Below are positions 26,611 to 33,989 of a stretch of 64,000 nucleotides of DNA, in pieces. The notes under the pieces are model-generated. The model had not been told where the DNA came from and searched no databases. It worked only from the letters and a program-made list of their open reading frames with translations. The stretch is from Pseudomonas fluorescens. Lineage in GTDB: Bacteria > Pseudomonadota > Gammaproteobacteria > Pseudomonadales > Pseudomonadaceae. The position numbers and the translations under genes were made by a program. The stretch spans positions 620,001-684,000 of the forward strand of contig NZ_LT907842.1 of NCBI RefSeq assembly GCF_900215245.1. The letters run 5' to 3'. Positions within the stretch are counted from its first letter, which is position 1; each line of letters opens with the position of its first letter.

Positions 26611-26660
26611 ATATGGTGTCCCAGGGCCGGTTCGAACGGCCAACCTTCCCCTTAGGAGGG
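26611..26660. repeat. attL: 50-bp repeat containing the tRNA-Arg 3' part
   Basis: Fifty bases identical to 41820-41869. They hold the 3' 38-47 nt of tRNA-Arg(CCT), from the anticodon loop to the CCA end, on the minus strand. This truncated copy marks the left junction of the 15.2-kb element. Confidence 0.93.
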
Positions 26661-26753
26661 TCATATCAAGCCCAGCCACCATTGAGGCGACCCAGTATTT
26701 ATTGGCCTTAGCGTCCGGTTGTGTCCGTAAAAACGACCCCGTATAGTTCTTTT

Positions 26754-26778
26754 TGCACCCACCATGCACCCATGGAAA
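26754..26778 (+). promoter_or_regulatory. Left arm-type integrase site
   Basis: A 25-bp sequence built of two TGCACCC units 11 bp apart and ending CATGGAAA. It matches 41756-41780 at 24 of 25 positions, in the same orientation, and lies 94 bp inside attL, as expected for integrase arm sites. It overlaps the 5' end of the integrase gene region. Confidence 0.65.
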
Positions 26779-26782
26779 CAGA

Positions 26783-27994
26783 TTGAAAGAGAAGCTAACA
26801 GCCAAACTGCTGGGATCACTGCAGGTCACTGGCAACGAATACGAAGTTCACGATACCACCGTCGGCGGTCTATTCGTGCGTGTTACTGCCGCAGGTGCAA
26901 AGTCTTACGTCGTCTCCTGGGCCCGTGGCCGGAAGAAGACTTTAGGCCGTGTCGGCATTCTCACGCTTGATCAAGCGCGCACTGAGGCAACTCAGTACCT
27001 CGCAGAAGCCAGATCACATGGAGAGCCTCTGGCGGTCACTCAAGGCCGAAGGGGCGCCACCCTGCCCTCCTTGCGTGACTTCATTGAAGACACCTATATG
27101 CCGTGGTTCAAGGCGCATCACAAAGGCCACGAGAAGACGCAGCACACCCTCAGTAATAACTTCGACCCAATCATGGCCCAGCGCCTGGACGCGATCACCG
27201 GGCGAGACCTGGAGCAGATCCGTACCGGATGGATGCAGGCCGGCAACAAGGCCTCGACGGTGAATAGAAAAATGGGCTCAATCAGTGGTGTTTTCAGTCG
27301 TGCCGTTGAGTGGGAGTACATCGATACACACCCGCTGACCAAGCTGAAACAGCTCAAAGTCGACTCAAAGGGGGTGATTCGCTACCTGGCTGCCGACGAG
27401 ACCAAGCGGCTACGCGAGGCCTTGGACGCTCGACAGGATGAAATGAGGGTCGAGCGTGAGAGTGCGAACACTTGGCGGACGGACCGCCACAGAGAGCCGA
27501 TGCCAAGCCTGCTGCAACTGCCCTTCACCGATCACCTGAAGCCAATGGTGTTGGTATCGTTGAATACCGGCATGAGGCGCGGAGAGCTGTTCGACCTGAA
27601 ATGGTCAGCGGTGAACTTCGACACGAAGACAATCACAGTCGCCGGGGCCACCACCAAGACAAGCGATACGCGCCACATCCCGATGAACAAGGAGACTATT
27701 GGTGTGCTGGAAGCCTGGAAGAAGCAGGTGAGCAAGTCGCCGTATGTGTTCCCAGGTCAGAGCGGCGGTCGCTTTGAGGACGTCAAAAGCGCCTGGCTCA
27801 AGTTGCTTGAGCGGGCGCAGATCGACGGGTTTCGCTGGCACGATATGCGTCACGACTTCGCGTCACGCCTGGTAGTGGCTGGCGTGCCGCTCAACACGGT
27901 GCGGGATCTGATGGGGCACGCCGATATCAAAATGACGCTGCGCTACGCTCACTTGGCGCCAGGGACAAAGGCGGCGGCGGTTGAGTTGATTTAG
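26783..27994 (+). CDS. Tyrosine recombinase (phage-type integrase)
   Basis: A 403-residue site-specific recombinase. An N-terminal DUF4102-like arm-binding region (VHDTTVGGLFVRVT) precedes a SAM-like core-binding domain (about 95-190) and the catalytic domain with Arg265 (TGMRRGE), His353 and Arg356 (HDMRHDFAS), His379 (LMGHADI) and Tyr388 (TLRYAH). No ATG fits; I start at TTG 26783, with GGAA 5 bp before it, while TTG 26753 is also open. It sits next to attL at a tRNA gene, the standard place. Intact. Confidence 0.92.
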   Translation: MKEKLTAKLLGSLQVTGNEYEVHDTTVGGLFVRVTAAGAKSYVVSWARGRKKTLGRVGILTLDQARTEATQYLAEARSHGEPLAVTQGRRGATLPSLRDFIEDTYMPWFKAHHKGHEKTQHTLSNNFDPIMAQRLDAITGRDLEQIRTGWMQAGNKASTVNRKMGSISGVFSRAVEWEYIDTHPLTKLKQLKVDSKGVIRYLAADETKRLREALDARQDEMRVERESANTWRTDRHREPMPSLLQLPFTDHLKPMVLVSLNTGMRRGELFDLKWSAVNFDTKTITVAGATTKTSDTRHIPMNKETIGVLEAWKKQVSKSPYVFPGQSGGRFEDVKSAWLKLLERAQIDGFRWHDMRHDFASRLVVAGVPLNTVRDLMGHADIKMTLRYAHLAPGTKAAAVELI

Positions 27995-28674
27995 CGTTTT
28001 ATACCCAAGCTCTCAATCAAATCATCAGACTCTCGCTCTGCACCCAGATAACCAATCCCATCGTCATCCTGAAATACCACTCCAGGGACTTTGATGTCTG
28101 GCGCTACTGAAGAGAGCGGCTTACCTATGTACTCTTCCACCTCTTCCGTAGATAAATCAGCACAAACTCCTTTGTCAGCAAGCTCCGCTGCCCGGTCCTT
28201 AATTAGCCCCCAAGCAAGCTTTATGGTTTTCCGCTTCGGGGTTACAAAAACAGTTTGACCGTCTTCGCTCTGCTGGAAAGCTCCCCCCATACGCTCGAAA
28301 GCGTAACTTCTGTAATCAGCATCTGCCTTGCTACGGACCTCATATTTTGTGAAAAAAATGTGGTTAGCACCCTCAAGCACGGAACGAATACAGCCCTCTT
28401 CATGATTTAGCAATGACGGGGTGAACATAGCCATATTAACCACCCTATCACTTTCAATCGGCGACCAAATTCGCTCGGACGCATACACAAGTGACTGCTC
28501 AGCGCTGGCCAGTACCACCTTACGGTCGTGCGCTAGGCGCGACACGGCAGACTCGATCACACCTGTGATGCTCTGGTGACCAACTCTAGACAAAAGCTCG
28601 ATAAGAAATTTGACGCGAGGGTCGAGCCTCAACGTCAGCGCATCGGTCTTCTTCGGCGTTTTTTTAATCGTCAT
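27991..28674 (-). CDS. Hypothetical protein with N-terminal ribbon-helix-helix-like motif
   Basis: A 227-residue protein, convergent with the integrase and overlapping its stop by 4 bp. I start at ATG 28674, where AGGAGA precedes; a longer frame upstream has no such site. The first 50 residues (DALTLRLDPRVKFLIELLSR, then TGVIESAVSRLAHDRK) look like a ribbon-helix-helix DNA-binding or antitoxin-like motif. The rest is acidic and unlike known families. It reads away from the AlpA-like gene, so the shared 149-bp gap may be a control region for integration and excision. Confidence 0.6.
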   Translation of the reverse strand: MTIKKTPKKTDALTLRLDPRVKFLIELLSRVGHQSITGVIESAVSRLAHDRKVVLASAEQSLVYASERIWSPIESDRVVNMAMFTPSLLNHEEGCIRSVLEGANHIFFTKYEVRSKADADYRSYAFERMGGAFQQSEDGQTVFVTPKRKTIKLAWGLIKDRAAELADKGVCADLSTEEVEEYIGKPLSSVAPDIKVPGVVFQDDDGIGYLGAERESDDLIESLGIKR

Positions 28675-28823
28675 CAGGTTCTCCTTGCCGCGAAGTATAC
28701 GCCTTGGTGAGTCCCATTCAATCCGAATATTACTGCACATAATTTGACGTGCAGTATTTCTATAGGTTAGCCTTCTGGCGACTGGCAAAACTCAATCCAT
28801 TAAACGCCAGACGGAGAATATCC

Positions 28824-29024
28824 ATGTCCCAAATTGCTCAACCTACCCCTCTCTCAGTGAGCGTTGAAGACGCTGCGAGGCTAGTCGGTCATTCCCGCTC
28901 AGGGATATATGAGGTGATCGCGCAAGGAGAGTTGAAGGCCTTCAAGCTCGGTAAACGCCGTCTAATCCTTGTAACTGAACTCAAAGCTTGGATCGAACGC
29001 GCAGCAAAGGTCGGCGCACGGTGA
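28824..29024 (+). CDS. AlpA/excisionase-like helix-turn-helix protein
   Basis: A 66-residue protein with a MerR/excisionase-type HTH: VSVEDAARLVGHSRSGIYEV, then ELKAFKLGKRRLI. GGAG precedes the ATG at 28824. Proteins of this type control integrase action or activate satellite genes (AlpA). It opens a rightward operon of four tightly linked genes. Confidence 0.82.
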   Translation: MSQIAQPTPLSVSVEDAARLVGHSRSGIYEVIAQGELKAFKLGKRRLILVTELKAWIERAAKVGAR

Positions 29025-29146
29025 AGTGCGAAAAGAATAAGGAGTGGGGATTGCGCAAGGCTGCGCGAGAGATTGCCAAGGCGGTGCTCGAACACCGCCT
29101 TAGCGAAAACACACTGGATAGCACCAACGTGAAGGGCAAACTATGA
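29021..29146 (+). CDS. Small protein of 41 residues, coupled
   Basis: GTG start overlaps the previous stop (GTGA), and its TGA overlaps the next ATG (ATGA). The product is basic and helical (WGLRKAAREIAKAVLEHR). Double coupling is the main evidence that it is real. No function recognised. Confidence 0.55.
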   Translation: MKCEKNKEWGLRKAAREIAKAVLEHRLSENTLDSTNVKGKL

Positions 29147-29379
29147 CACGTCATTCTTCAACAGAGCAAGACTGCAAGATGATGGAGGCCCTGCGAAACG
29201 GGCCGGTATCGACCATCGAAGCCGCCAAGGACCTGGATATTGTCCAGCCCCCCAACACCATCCGACGCCTCAGGAAAAAGGGTCACGAAATTCGCACCTA
29301 CTGGACGCACCAGTCCACCGAGCCAGGCCGGCCACCTCACCGCGTCGCCAAGTACATCCTGATGCGCGAAGCGTCGTAA
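29143..29379 (+). CDS. Small winged-helix DNA-binding protein
   Basis: A 78-residue protein with an HTH of the phage Helix_turn_helix type: VSTIEAAKDLDIVQPPNTIR, RRLRKKGHEI, followed by a beta wing (RTYWTHQSTEPGRPPHRVAKYIL). It overlaps the 41-residue gene by 4 bp. A regulatory role within the element is likely. Confidence 0.75.
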   Translation: MTRHSSTEQDCKMMEALRNGPVSTIEAAKDLDIVQPPNTIRRLRKKGHEIRTYWTHQSTEPGRPPHRVAKYILMREAS

Positions 29380-29407
29380 TCCAGAGCTCGTAGAGGTCTC
29401 CGCAGTT

Positions 29408-30295
29408 TTGCGGCGACCTCTTGCGCCTGCCTGTGAGCTGCCGGTGGGCTTCGGCCCGTTGGTTATCCAGCCGAATTACGCTGAGGTCGATTCAGTGGAA
29501 TGCCTAGCCACAAAACTACTTAGCCGTGGCGACACGGTTAGCATTGAGCGTGGGCAGCTCGTCATTCAACCGGCGAGCGGCAAGCCCGTACCGCCGGAGT
29601 GGATCAGTACCAACCGGGCCAGAATTTGCCGTGAAGTGCTTATATCGGTGGGCCTGGATGCATTCGAGTACGTAGGCTATTCAACTGGGCACTACGGCAA
29701 AACCCGGAGCGCCGGTATCACGCTTCAGTTTGTCTCGATGCTGTCCGGCCAATCTGTCTACGCAGTGTTCAACGCCGATCTGACGCGTCAGCGGAACACC
29801 GCTACGGCTAAGGCTGGCGCTATGCTGCCAAAAGGACAATTCCGCATCGGCAAGCGCAGCCACTTCTACAAGTTCTGGATGGGGACCGGCCTGCCTTTTC
29901 CTCGGCGGCTGGCGGCTATGCACGATTACATGGGGAAGCTACGTAGCGTCCTGGTGACTGGATCAGTGACTGATGACCGCTTCAAAGTCGGCAGTCTGCT
30001 GCCTGTCAGTCTGACCGCAGAGCAATTCGGAGCAGCCATTTTGCCGGACAACATCCGGACAATTTCCGGACAAGCGCCGGACAACTCCCGGACAAAAGTA
30101 CCGGACAAGGAAATGCCTACAGACCACGAACCAAAAGGGTTACAGCCGTTTCCAACTACGTGTGCTTCAAACTACGGAAACAAGGTAATAAGGGAGGACG
30201 GTTACAAGACCTTTCCTTACTCCCCCATACACACACCTAAGCCACCACAGGACCAGAGTGTTGATGAGTGGTTGGAGGCATACAGCTCAACCTGA
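29408..30295 (+). CDS. Replication-protein candidate with intragenic iterons
   Basis: Up to 295 residues; no ATG is suitable, so the start is TTG 29408 or GTG 29444. The core (ICREVLISVGLDAFEYVGYS, QFRIGKRSHFYKFWMGTGLP, FPRRLAAMHDYMG) is a family I know only as recurrent, uncharacterised proteins of Pseudomonas mobile elements. The C-terminal part includes LPDNIRTISGQAPDNSRTK, encoded by six CCGGACAA repeats (30044-30108). Because the repeats fall in different reading frames, the DNA, not the peptide, appears to be conserved; this recalls the lambda origin inside gene O. A replication-initiator role is inferred. Confidence 0.65.
   Translation: MRRPLAPACELPVGFGPLVIQPNYAEVDSVECLATKLLSRGDTVSIERGQLVIQPASGKPVPPEWISTNRARICREVLISVGLDAFEYVGYSTGHYGKTRSAGITLQFVSMLSGQSVYAVFNADLTRQRNTATAKAGAMLPKGQFRIGKRSHFYKFWMGTGLPFPRRLAAMHDYMGKLRSVLVTGSVTDDRFKVGSLLPVSLTAEQFGAAILPDNIRTISGQAPDNSRTKVPDKEMPTDHEPKGLQPFPTTCASNYGNKVIREDGYKTFPYSPIHTPKPPQDQSVDEWLEAYSST
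30044..30108 (+). repeat. Six CCGGACAA iterons inside a coding sequence
   Basis: Exact CCGGACAA at 30044, 30055, 30066, 30077, 30088 and 30101. The first five have a strict 11-bp period with variable 3-bp spacers; the last is 13 bp on. They occupy codon phases 0, 2, 1, 0, 2 and 0. Helical phasing and frame independence point to a protein-binding array such as a replication origin. Confidence 0.85.
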
Positions 30296-30332
30296 TCTAC
30301 TTTGCTGAGAAGGCACCGACCGCCAACAAATG

Positions 30333-30366
30333 AAAAAGGGCACCACCCTGTTTCGGGGTAGTGCCC
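30333..30366 (-). terminator. Terminator of the 121-residue gene
   Basis: On the minus strand GGGCAC-T-ACCC and GGGT-G-GTGCCC form a stem followed by five T residues, 34 bp after the stop at 30400. Confidence 0.8.
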
Positions 30367-30399
30367 TCGATGCTGCGAAGGTTTCGTTGCTTATCAGCC

Positions 30400-30765
30400 C
30401 TACTCCAACACCACCGCGCGGTATTGCTGATCGCCGCCCAGGTCATCCGAGCCGAACAGAGCCTGATTGACGGCCTTCCTACTCTCAAGCAGAAGGTCAT
30501 GCTCATCATGAGTGCCAATGTCCGCCGCAATCCACTCAGGGAGCTCCTTACGCCGCCGCATCTCGCTTAGGTGCGTCCACCACCGGGTAGCGTAACGACG
30601 CTCTGCAAGAATGAGTTCAACCACTAAGGTTCGTTGCTTCTCGGTGAAGAGGGGCAGGTGTACGACGCTGGAGTCGCCCACCTCAGTGCCTACCGAGCCC
30701 TCCGCTTCAAATTCGGACTTGTCTTGGCCTTTCAGGGCGTTACTGATATTTTGGTAAAGTTGCAT
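30400..30765 (-). CDS. Hypothetical protein
   Basis: A 121-residue acidic protein (MQLYQNISNALKGQDKSEFE...). The ATG at 30765 has GAAGGTGA before it; the longer frame has no such site. Residues 45-85 are helical and charged (TEKQRTLVVELILAERRYAT, RWWTHLSEMRRRKELPEWI). No domain recognised. It is read leftwards with the small gene at 30911 and ends at a terminator. Confidence 0.6.
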   Translation of the reverse strand: MQLYQNISNALKGQDKSEFEAEGSVGTEVGDSSVVHLPLFTEKQRTLVVELILAERRYATRWWTHLSEMRRRKELPEWIAADIGTHDEHDLLLESRKAVNQALFGSDDLGGDQQYRAVVLE

Positions 30766-30910
30766 GACGTTCACCTTCAAGTTGCGTCGTGTGATCGCCA
30801 GGCCGCTGTTAGCGCAGCGGCTTGGCACCTCTTCTGAGATGGCCCAATTCAGGACCATCGACCTGATCGGCTAATTTCTCAGCCGATCAATCGGCGAAAT
30901 ATTCCGCCGG

Positions 30911-31129
30911 TTACTGTTTACCCTTCTCGCTGATCCAGCCTGCCGCCCAGCTCATGGGGTCTTTCGACTCCATCGGATCTAGTGGCTTGCCGTCTCGCGC
31001 CGCCTGTTTACCCTCCTCCTCTGTCTCTGTGTGAATCCACATCGTGGTGTTCTTATAGCCAGCTGCGCGTTGTCGCTCTTTGAATGCGCGCTGCCGCAGC
31101 GTGTTGGGGCTTTCGGTCTTGTCAGTCAT
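30911..31129 (-). CDS. Small DNA-binding-like protein, probable self-repressor
   Basis: A 72-residue protein. LRQRAFKERQRAAGYKNTTM followed by WIHTETEEEGKQAARDG suggests a basic arm, a short beta strand and helices, as in ribbon-helix-helix repressors. Two identical 16-bp operator-like repeats lie directly upstream (31141-31188), which supports autoregulation. Related small proteins are frequent in prophages; the function is inferred. Confidence 0.6.
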   Translation of the reverse strand: MTDKTESPNTLRQRAFKERQRAAGYKNTTMWIHTETEEEGKQAARDGKPLDPMESKDPMSWAAGWISEKGKQ

Positions 31130-31140
31130 CTAGCCTTCTC

Positions 31141-31188
31141 ATTACCGGTAACGCAAACCATACTGTCACACCATTACCGGTAACGCAA
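31141..31188 (-). promoter_or_regulatory. Twin operators ATTACCGGTAACGCAA
   Basis: Two exact 16-bp copies (31141-31156 and 31173-31188), each with the perfect palindrome TTACCGGTAA, with centres 32 bp apart (about three turns). They start 12 bp upstream of the 72-residue gene and are the obvious control site for it. Confidence 0.75.
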
Positions 31189-31362
31189 GACGAGGATTCT
31201 AAAGATTGTAGGATCTCGGATCGAAGCTTCTGATGTGCCAAGCAGATTTGAGCTTGATTCGATCGATACAGATCATAAGTTCACACAGAACCAAGGTTAA
31301 TGGAGTCTGCACAAAAATCTTCTTGATGGCATAATGCCCTCGAACATCAAGGATGGCTAAAA

Positions 31363-32379
31363 ATGACCGTAGATAGCTCCGCTGAAATCTTAAATAATCT
31401 CCACATAGATAGAACAATAAGAGCACGATACTTATTTACATTTACCCCACTACTTGTGGCAGCTTTATTAAAATTCTATATAGAAGTAAATTTTAACCCA
31501 AATCAAAATTTAAAGTTAACGATAGCAGAATATCTGTACCCAGCCCTTATAGCCATTAGCTTTATTTCCGCATTGCTTTGGTACCTACATACCGGCTTCA
31601 GAGATAGAAAAATACTCGAACAACAAGCAAACTTTGCCACACCACAAGCAAAGAGCGAACTAGCATACAACGAAAAAATCTCCGAATTAGAAAGCAAAAT
31701 AAAACATCTACAAACCTTAAACCCTGAAAGAATTGAGAGCACAAGAGAACATACACACGCCATTCAGAGCACATTTAATTCCGATCTAAACACAGCTGAA
31801 AAGCACAACTATCGACAACGGCTAAATTTAATAATCAATCTATCAAGAGACCTATCCTTCAAAAGGATAAAAAATGAAATTAGTCGATCAGGGTTTCGTG
31901 GCATTGTTTATCTTACAACTGGTGTATGCCTAGCTATCCTAGGTATCCTAGGACTGGCCGGCTTTGTATTTCCCGGTGCATTCGGGACTTACTCAAAGCT
32001 ATTTGATAGCGTGCCCCCAGTTGGCGCGAGCGAATATGCAGTTGCAATTCACTACACCTCAAGATTTTCATTAATTATCTCAATTGAGATTTTAGCGTAC
32101 TTTTTTTTGCGACTGCATAAGTCGAACCTAGTCGACGCTAAATACTATCAAAATGAGCTGACCAACCTCGAGCTAAAATATATATCACTAGACGCCGCAC
32201 TTTACTTAAAACGTGCAGATATAACACACAAAGTAATTTCAGAGTTTTCTGAAACCGAAAGAAATCACATTCTCGAAAAAGGCCAATCAACTATTGAACT
32301 AAAGAGGGTCGAATTAGAAAAAAATCAATTCATTGAAATCACTAAATCACTAGTATCCCTAGCACCGAAATCCAAATGA
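31363..32379 (+). CDS. Four-TM coiled-coil membrane protein (AT-rich cargo)
   Basis: A 338-residue protein. Hydrophobic segments lie at about 23-42, 57-76, 180-202 and 234-251; residues 82-175 and 258-330 are charged, helical and coiled-coil-like (YNEKISELESKIKHLQTLN). Base composition is far more AT-rich than the rest of the window, with many AAA, ATA and TTA codons, a sign of recent transfer. It is followed 122 bp later by the GIY-YIG gene of the same composition. No known family; a defence-type sensor/effector pair is one possibility. Confidence 0.75.
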   Translation: MTVDSSAEILNNLHIDRTIRARYLFTFTPLLVAALLKFYIEVNFNPNQNLKLTIAEYLYPALIAISFISALLWYLHTGFRDRKILEQQANFATPQAKSELAYNEKISELESKIKHLQTLNPERIESTREHTHAIQSTFNSDLNTAEKHNYRQRLNLIINLSRDLSFKRIKNEISRSGFRGIVYLTTGVCLAILGILGLAGFVFPGAFGTYSKLFDSVPPVGASEYAVAIHYTSRFSLIISIEILAYFFLRLHKSNLVDAKYYQNELTNLELKYISLDAALYLKRADITHKVISEFSETERNHILEKGQSTIELKRVELEKNQFIEITKSLVSLAPKSK

Positions 32380-32501
32380 CACCCTCCCTTATAATTACCA
32401 GCACTGAGGTCATGATGTATAACCTTCCAAAGTTTTCATAAAGCGAACGAAAATCAAAAGAAACGAAACGTTTACCACTGAACCGATATGGAGATCGCTC
32501 G

Positions 32502-33353
32502 ATGACACCAGGCTACATATACGTCCTGCAAAACGAGCTCTTTGGGCCCTACGTAGTTAAGATTGGTCTAACAACATTAGAACCCGACTTAAGAGCACTG
32601 CAGCTTTACAGCGGCTCATCAGGCGTACCAACACCTTTCGATATTTTCACTGCCTACTCAGTAGGTGACTGCAAACTTGCAGAAAAAACAATTCACAAAC
32701 GCTTAAAAGCGTTTAGGATTAACGGGAGGCGAGAGTTTTTTCGATCCGCACCGTCAGTAGCAGCGTCACTAGCGTATGAAACTTGCGCAGAAATCAATAA
32801 CAGGCTGGGACTTACTCCGCCAGAACCCTTCATACTAAAAATGAAAAAAAGCAAGAACAATAGAAAAGCAACAGAAGAGATAGAGCGTAAAATTACTTTA
32901 CCTGAGGACAGTTTCAGGTCAGTCAAAATTGAGCTTCATAAGCTAAGAGCGAGTCCACCGGGAATCAGTAAATTGACCCCTGAGCAAGAGGATAGGATAA
33001 AAGTAGTAGCAATGCTACTTTCCAACATCTACCCTTCCGCACTGCAAGATTGGTTAGAAGATTTTACGCGAGACCGCACCCCTGAACGCGAGCTTTGCAT
33101 TTGGGAGCACATCACCAAAGCCTATCTCACAATTGAAGAAATAGAGATTGCCAGTGATGATTTTAAGCTTGAGGCGTTTGCTTTGCTCTTGCTTCGGTCT
33201 ACATCAACAACGGCAGAGGTCTTAGCTGATATGACCTTAAGACACTTCACCTACAAATCAGCCAAGCGACTCCTACAAGCATACGAGCTCAAACCAAAGC
33301 CACTATTAGTTACAACAAAACGCCCAGTCTGGGCAACAATAAACCTTAACTAA
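32502..33353 (+). CDS. T5orf172/GIY-YIG nuclease-domain protein
   Basis: A 283-residue protein with an N-terminal T5orf172 (MUG113-like) domain at about residues 3-90: GYIYVLQN, VVKIGLTTLEPDLRALQLYS, the AEKTIHKRL helix with the catalytic-type Glu, and GRREFF. This is a branch of the GIY-YIG nuclease superfamily found in phages and anti-phage loci. The C-terminal 190 residues are helical with no match I recognise. AT-rich like its upstream partner. Confidence 0.78.
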   Translation: MTPGYIYVLQNELFGPYVVKIGLTTLEPDLRALQLYSGSSGVPTPFDIFTAYSVGDCKLAEKTIHKRLKAFRINGRREFFRSAPSVAASLAYETCAEINNRLGLTPPEPFILKMKKSKNNRKATEEIERKITLPEDSFRSVKIELHKLRASPPGISKLTPEQEDRIKVVAMLLSNIYPSALQDWLEDFTRDRTPERELCIWEHITKAYLTIEEIEIASDDFKLEAFALLLLRSTSTTAEVLADMTLRHFTYKSAKRLLQAYELKPKPLLVTTKRPVWATINLN

Positions 33354-33398
33354 TAAGCCACTACTAACCGATATAAAATTTCAAATGGATATAGTTAA

Positions 33399-33803
33399 TC
33401 AAGGGGATTTCACTAGATATTTCGGGGCAGGGATATAAAACTTATTCTTCAAGTAGTGGTAACAAGTATCCACGAGATGGATAGAGTCGCCTCTGTGGGG
33501 CCACTCAAAATGAAGTACAATATCGCTAGTCAAGTATTGACCACTAATCGACGTAGTATAGTTCGGCAAACCGAGATGATAGTGCCAGAGATTATTTGAG
33601 CTTGTATAGGCAAAATCAGGATGCTTCGGATCAAGCCCTTTCCAGGAATGAGAAATCTTCCCAGGGTAATTGCGAAAATCTCTCAAGCCGACAGACATGA
33701 ACGTCGCAACAAAACTCACTACAGCGTTCTGTTGATCTTCAGGATAATTCTGAAATTCCAGAGCAAACAGATCGTTGTAGGAGGCAGAGTAAGGCAATGG
33801 CAA
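33399..33803 (-). CDS. Toxin-like protein of a two-gene module
   Basis: A 134-residue protein starting with TTG directly after the stop of the 61-residue gene. It has the block LWHYHLGLPNYTT, then DIVLHFEWPHRGDSIHLVDTCYHYL and FYIPAPKYL, a compact alpha/beta pattern like RelE/YafO-type toxins. The small upstream gene with no gap fits an antitoxin-toxin order. I am not sure of the toxin family. Confidence 0.55.
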   Translation of the reverse strand: MPLPYSASYNDLFALEFQNYPEDQQNAVVSFVATFMSVGLRDFRNYPGKISHSWKGLDPKHPDFAYTSSNNLWHYHLGLPNYTTSISGQYLTSDIVLHFEWPHRGDSIHLVDTCYHYLKNKFYIPAPKYLVKSP

Positions 33804-33989
33804 TCATCCTTCATGAGTACCCAGATTGGCTTCAGCACGCTTCGCTGCGGCCAAGATATGTTCTCGAATCTGCTCCCCAGTAAGGCCCTGAGGGATGACA
33901 TAACGAGGCATATTGCGCGCCGTTTTCATGCGCTCTACGTCTAATGAGACGTTTTCTTTGGAGCTCTTCGTATGTGTCATGTTTTCCAT
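33804..33989 (-). CDS. Antitoxin-like small protein
   Basis: A 61-residue charged protein (VSLDVERMKTARNMPRYVIP, then QGLTGEQIREHILAAAKRAE) immediately upstream of, and abutting, the 134-residue gene. Size and order suggest a type II antitoxin. No fold recognised. Confidence 0.5.
   Translation of the reverse strand: MENMTHTKSSKENVSLDVERMKTARNMPRYVIPQGLTGEQIREHILAAAKRAEANLGTHEG

Larger units (their letters stand above)
25687..26660. mobile_element. Eroded older integrative element at tRNA-Arg
   Basis: A 22-bp sequence at 25687-25708 matches the 3' end of the tRNA-Arg(CCT) gene at 20 of 22 positions. About 0.9 kb farther is the next tRNA fragment (26611-26660). The 60 bp before that fragment resemble the right end of the 15-kb element (TGCACCCGC arm at 26551, then CAGAAACGGCTGGAGG against CAGAAATGGCTGCAGG). 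I read this as the remnant of a related element that inserted first and lost its integrase. One gene (26072-26380) is left as cargo. Confidence 0.6.
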
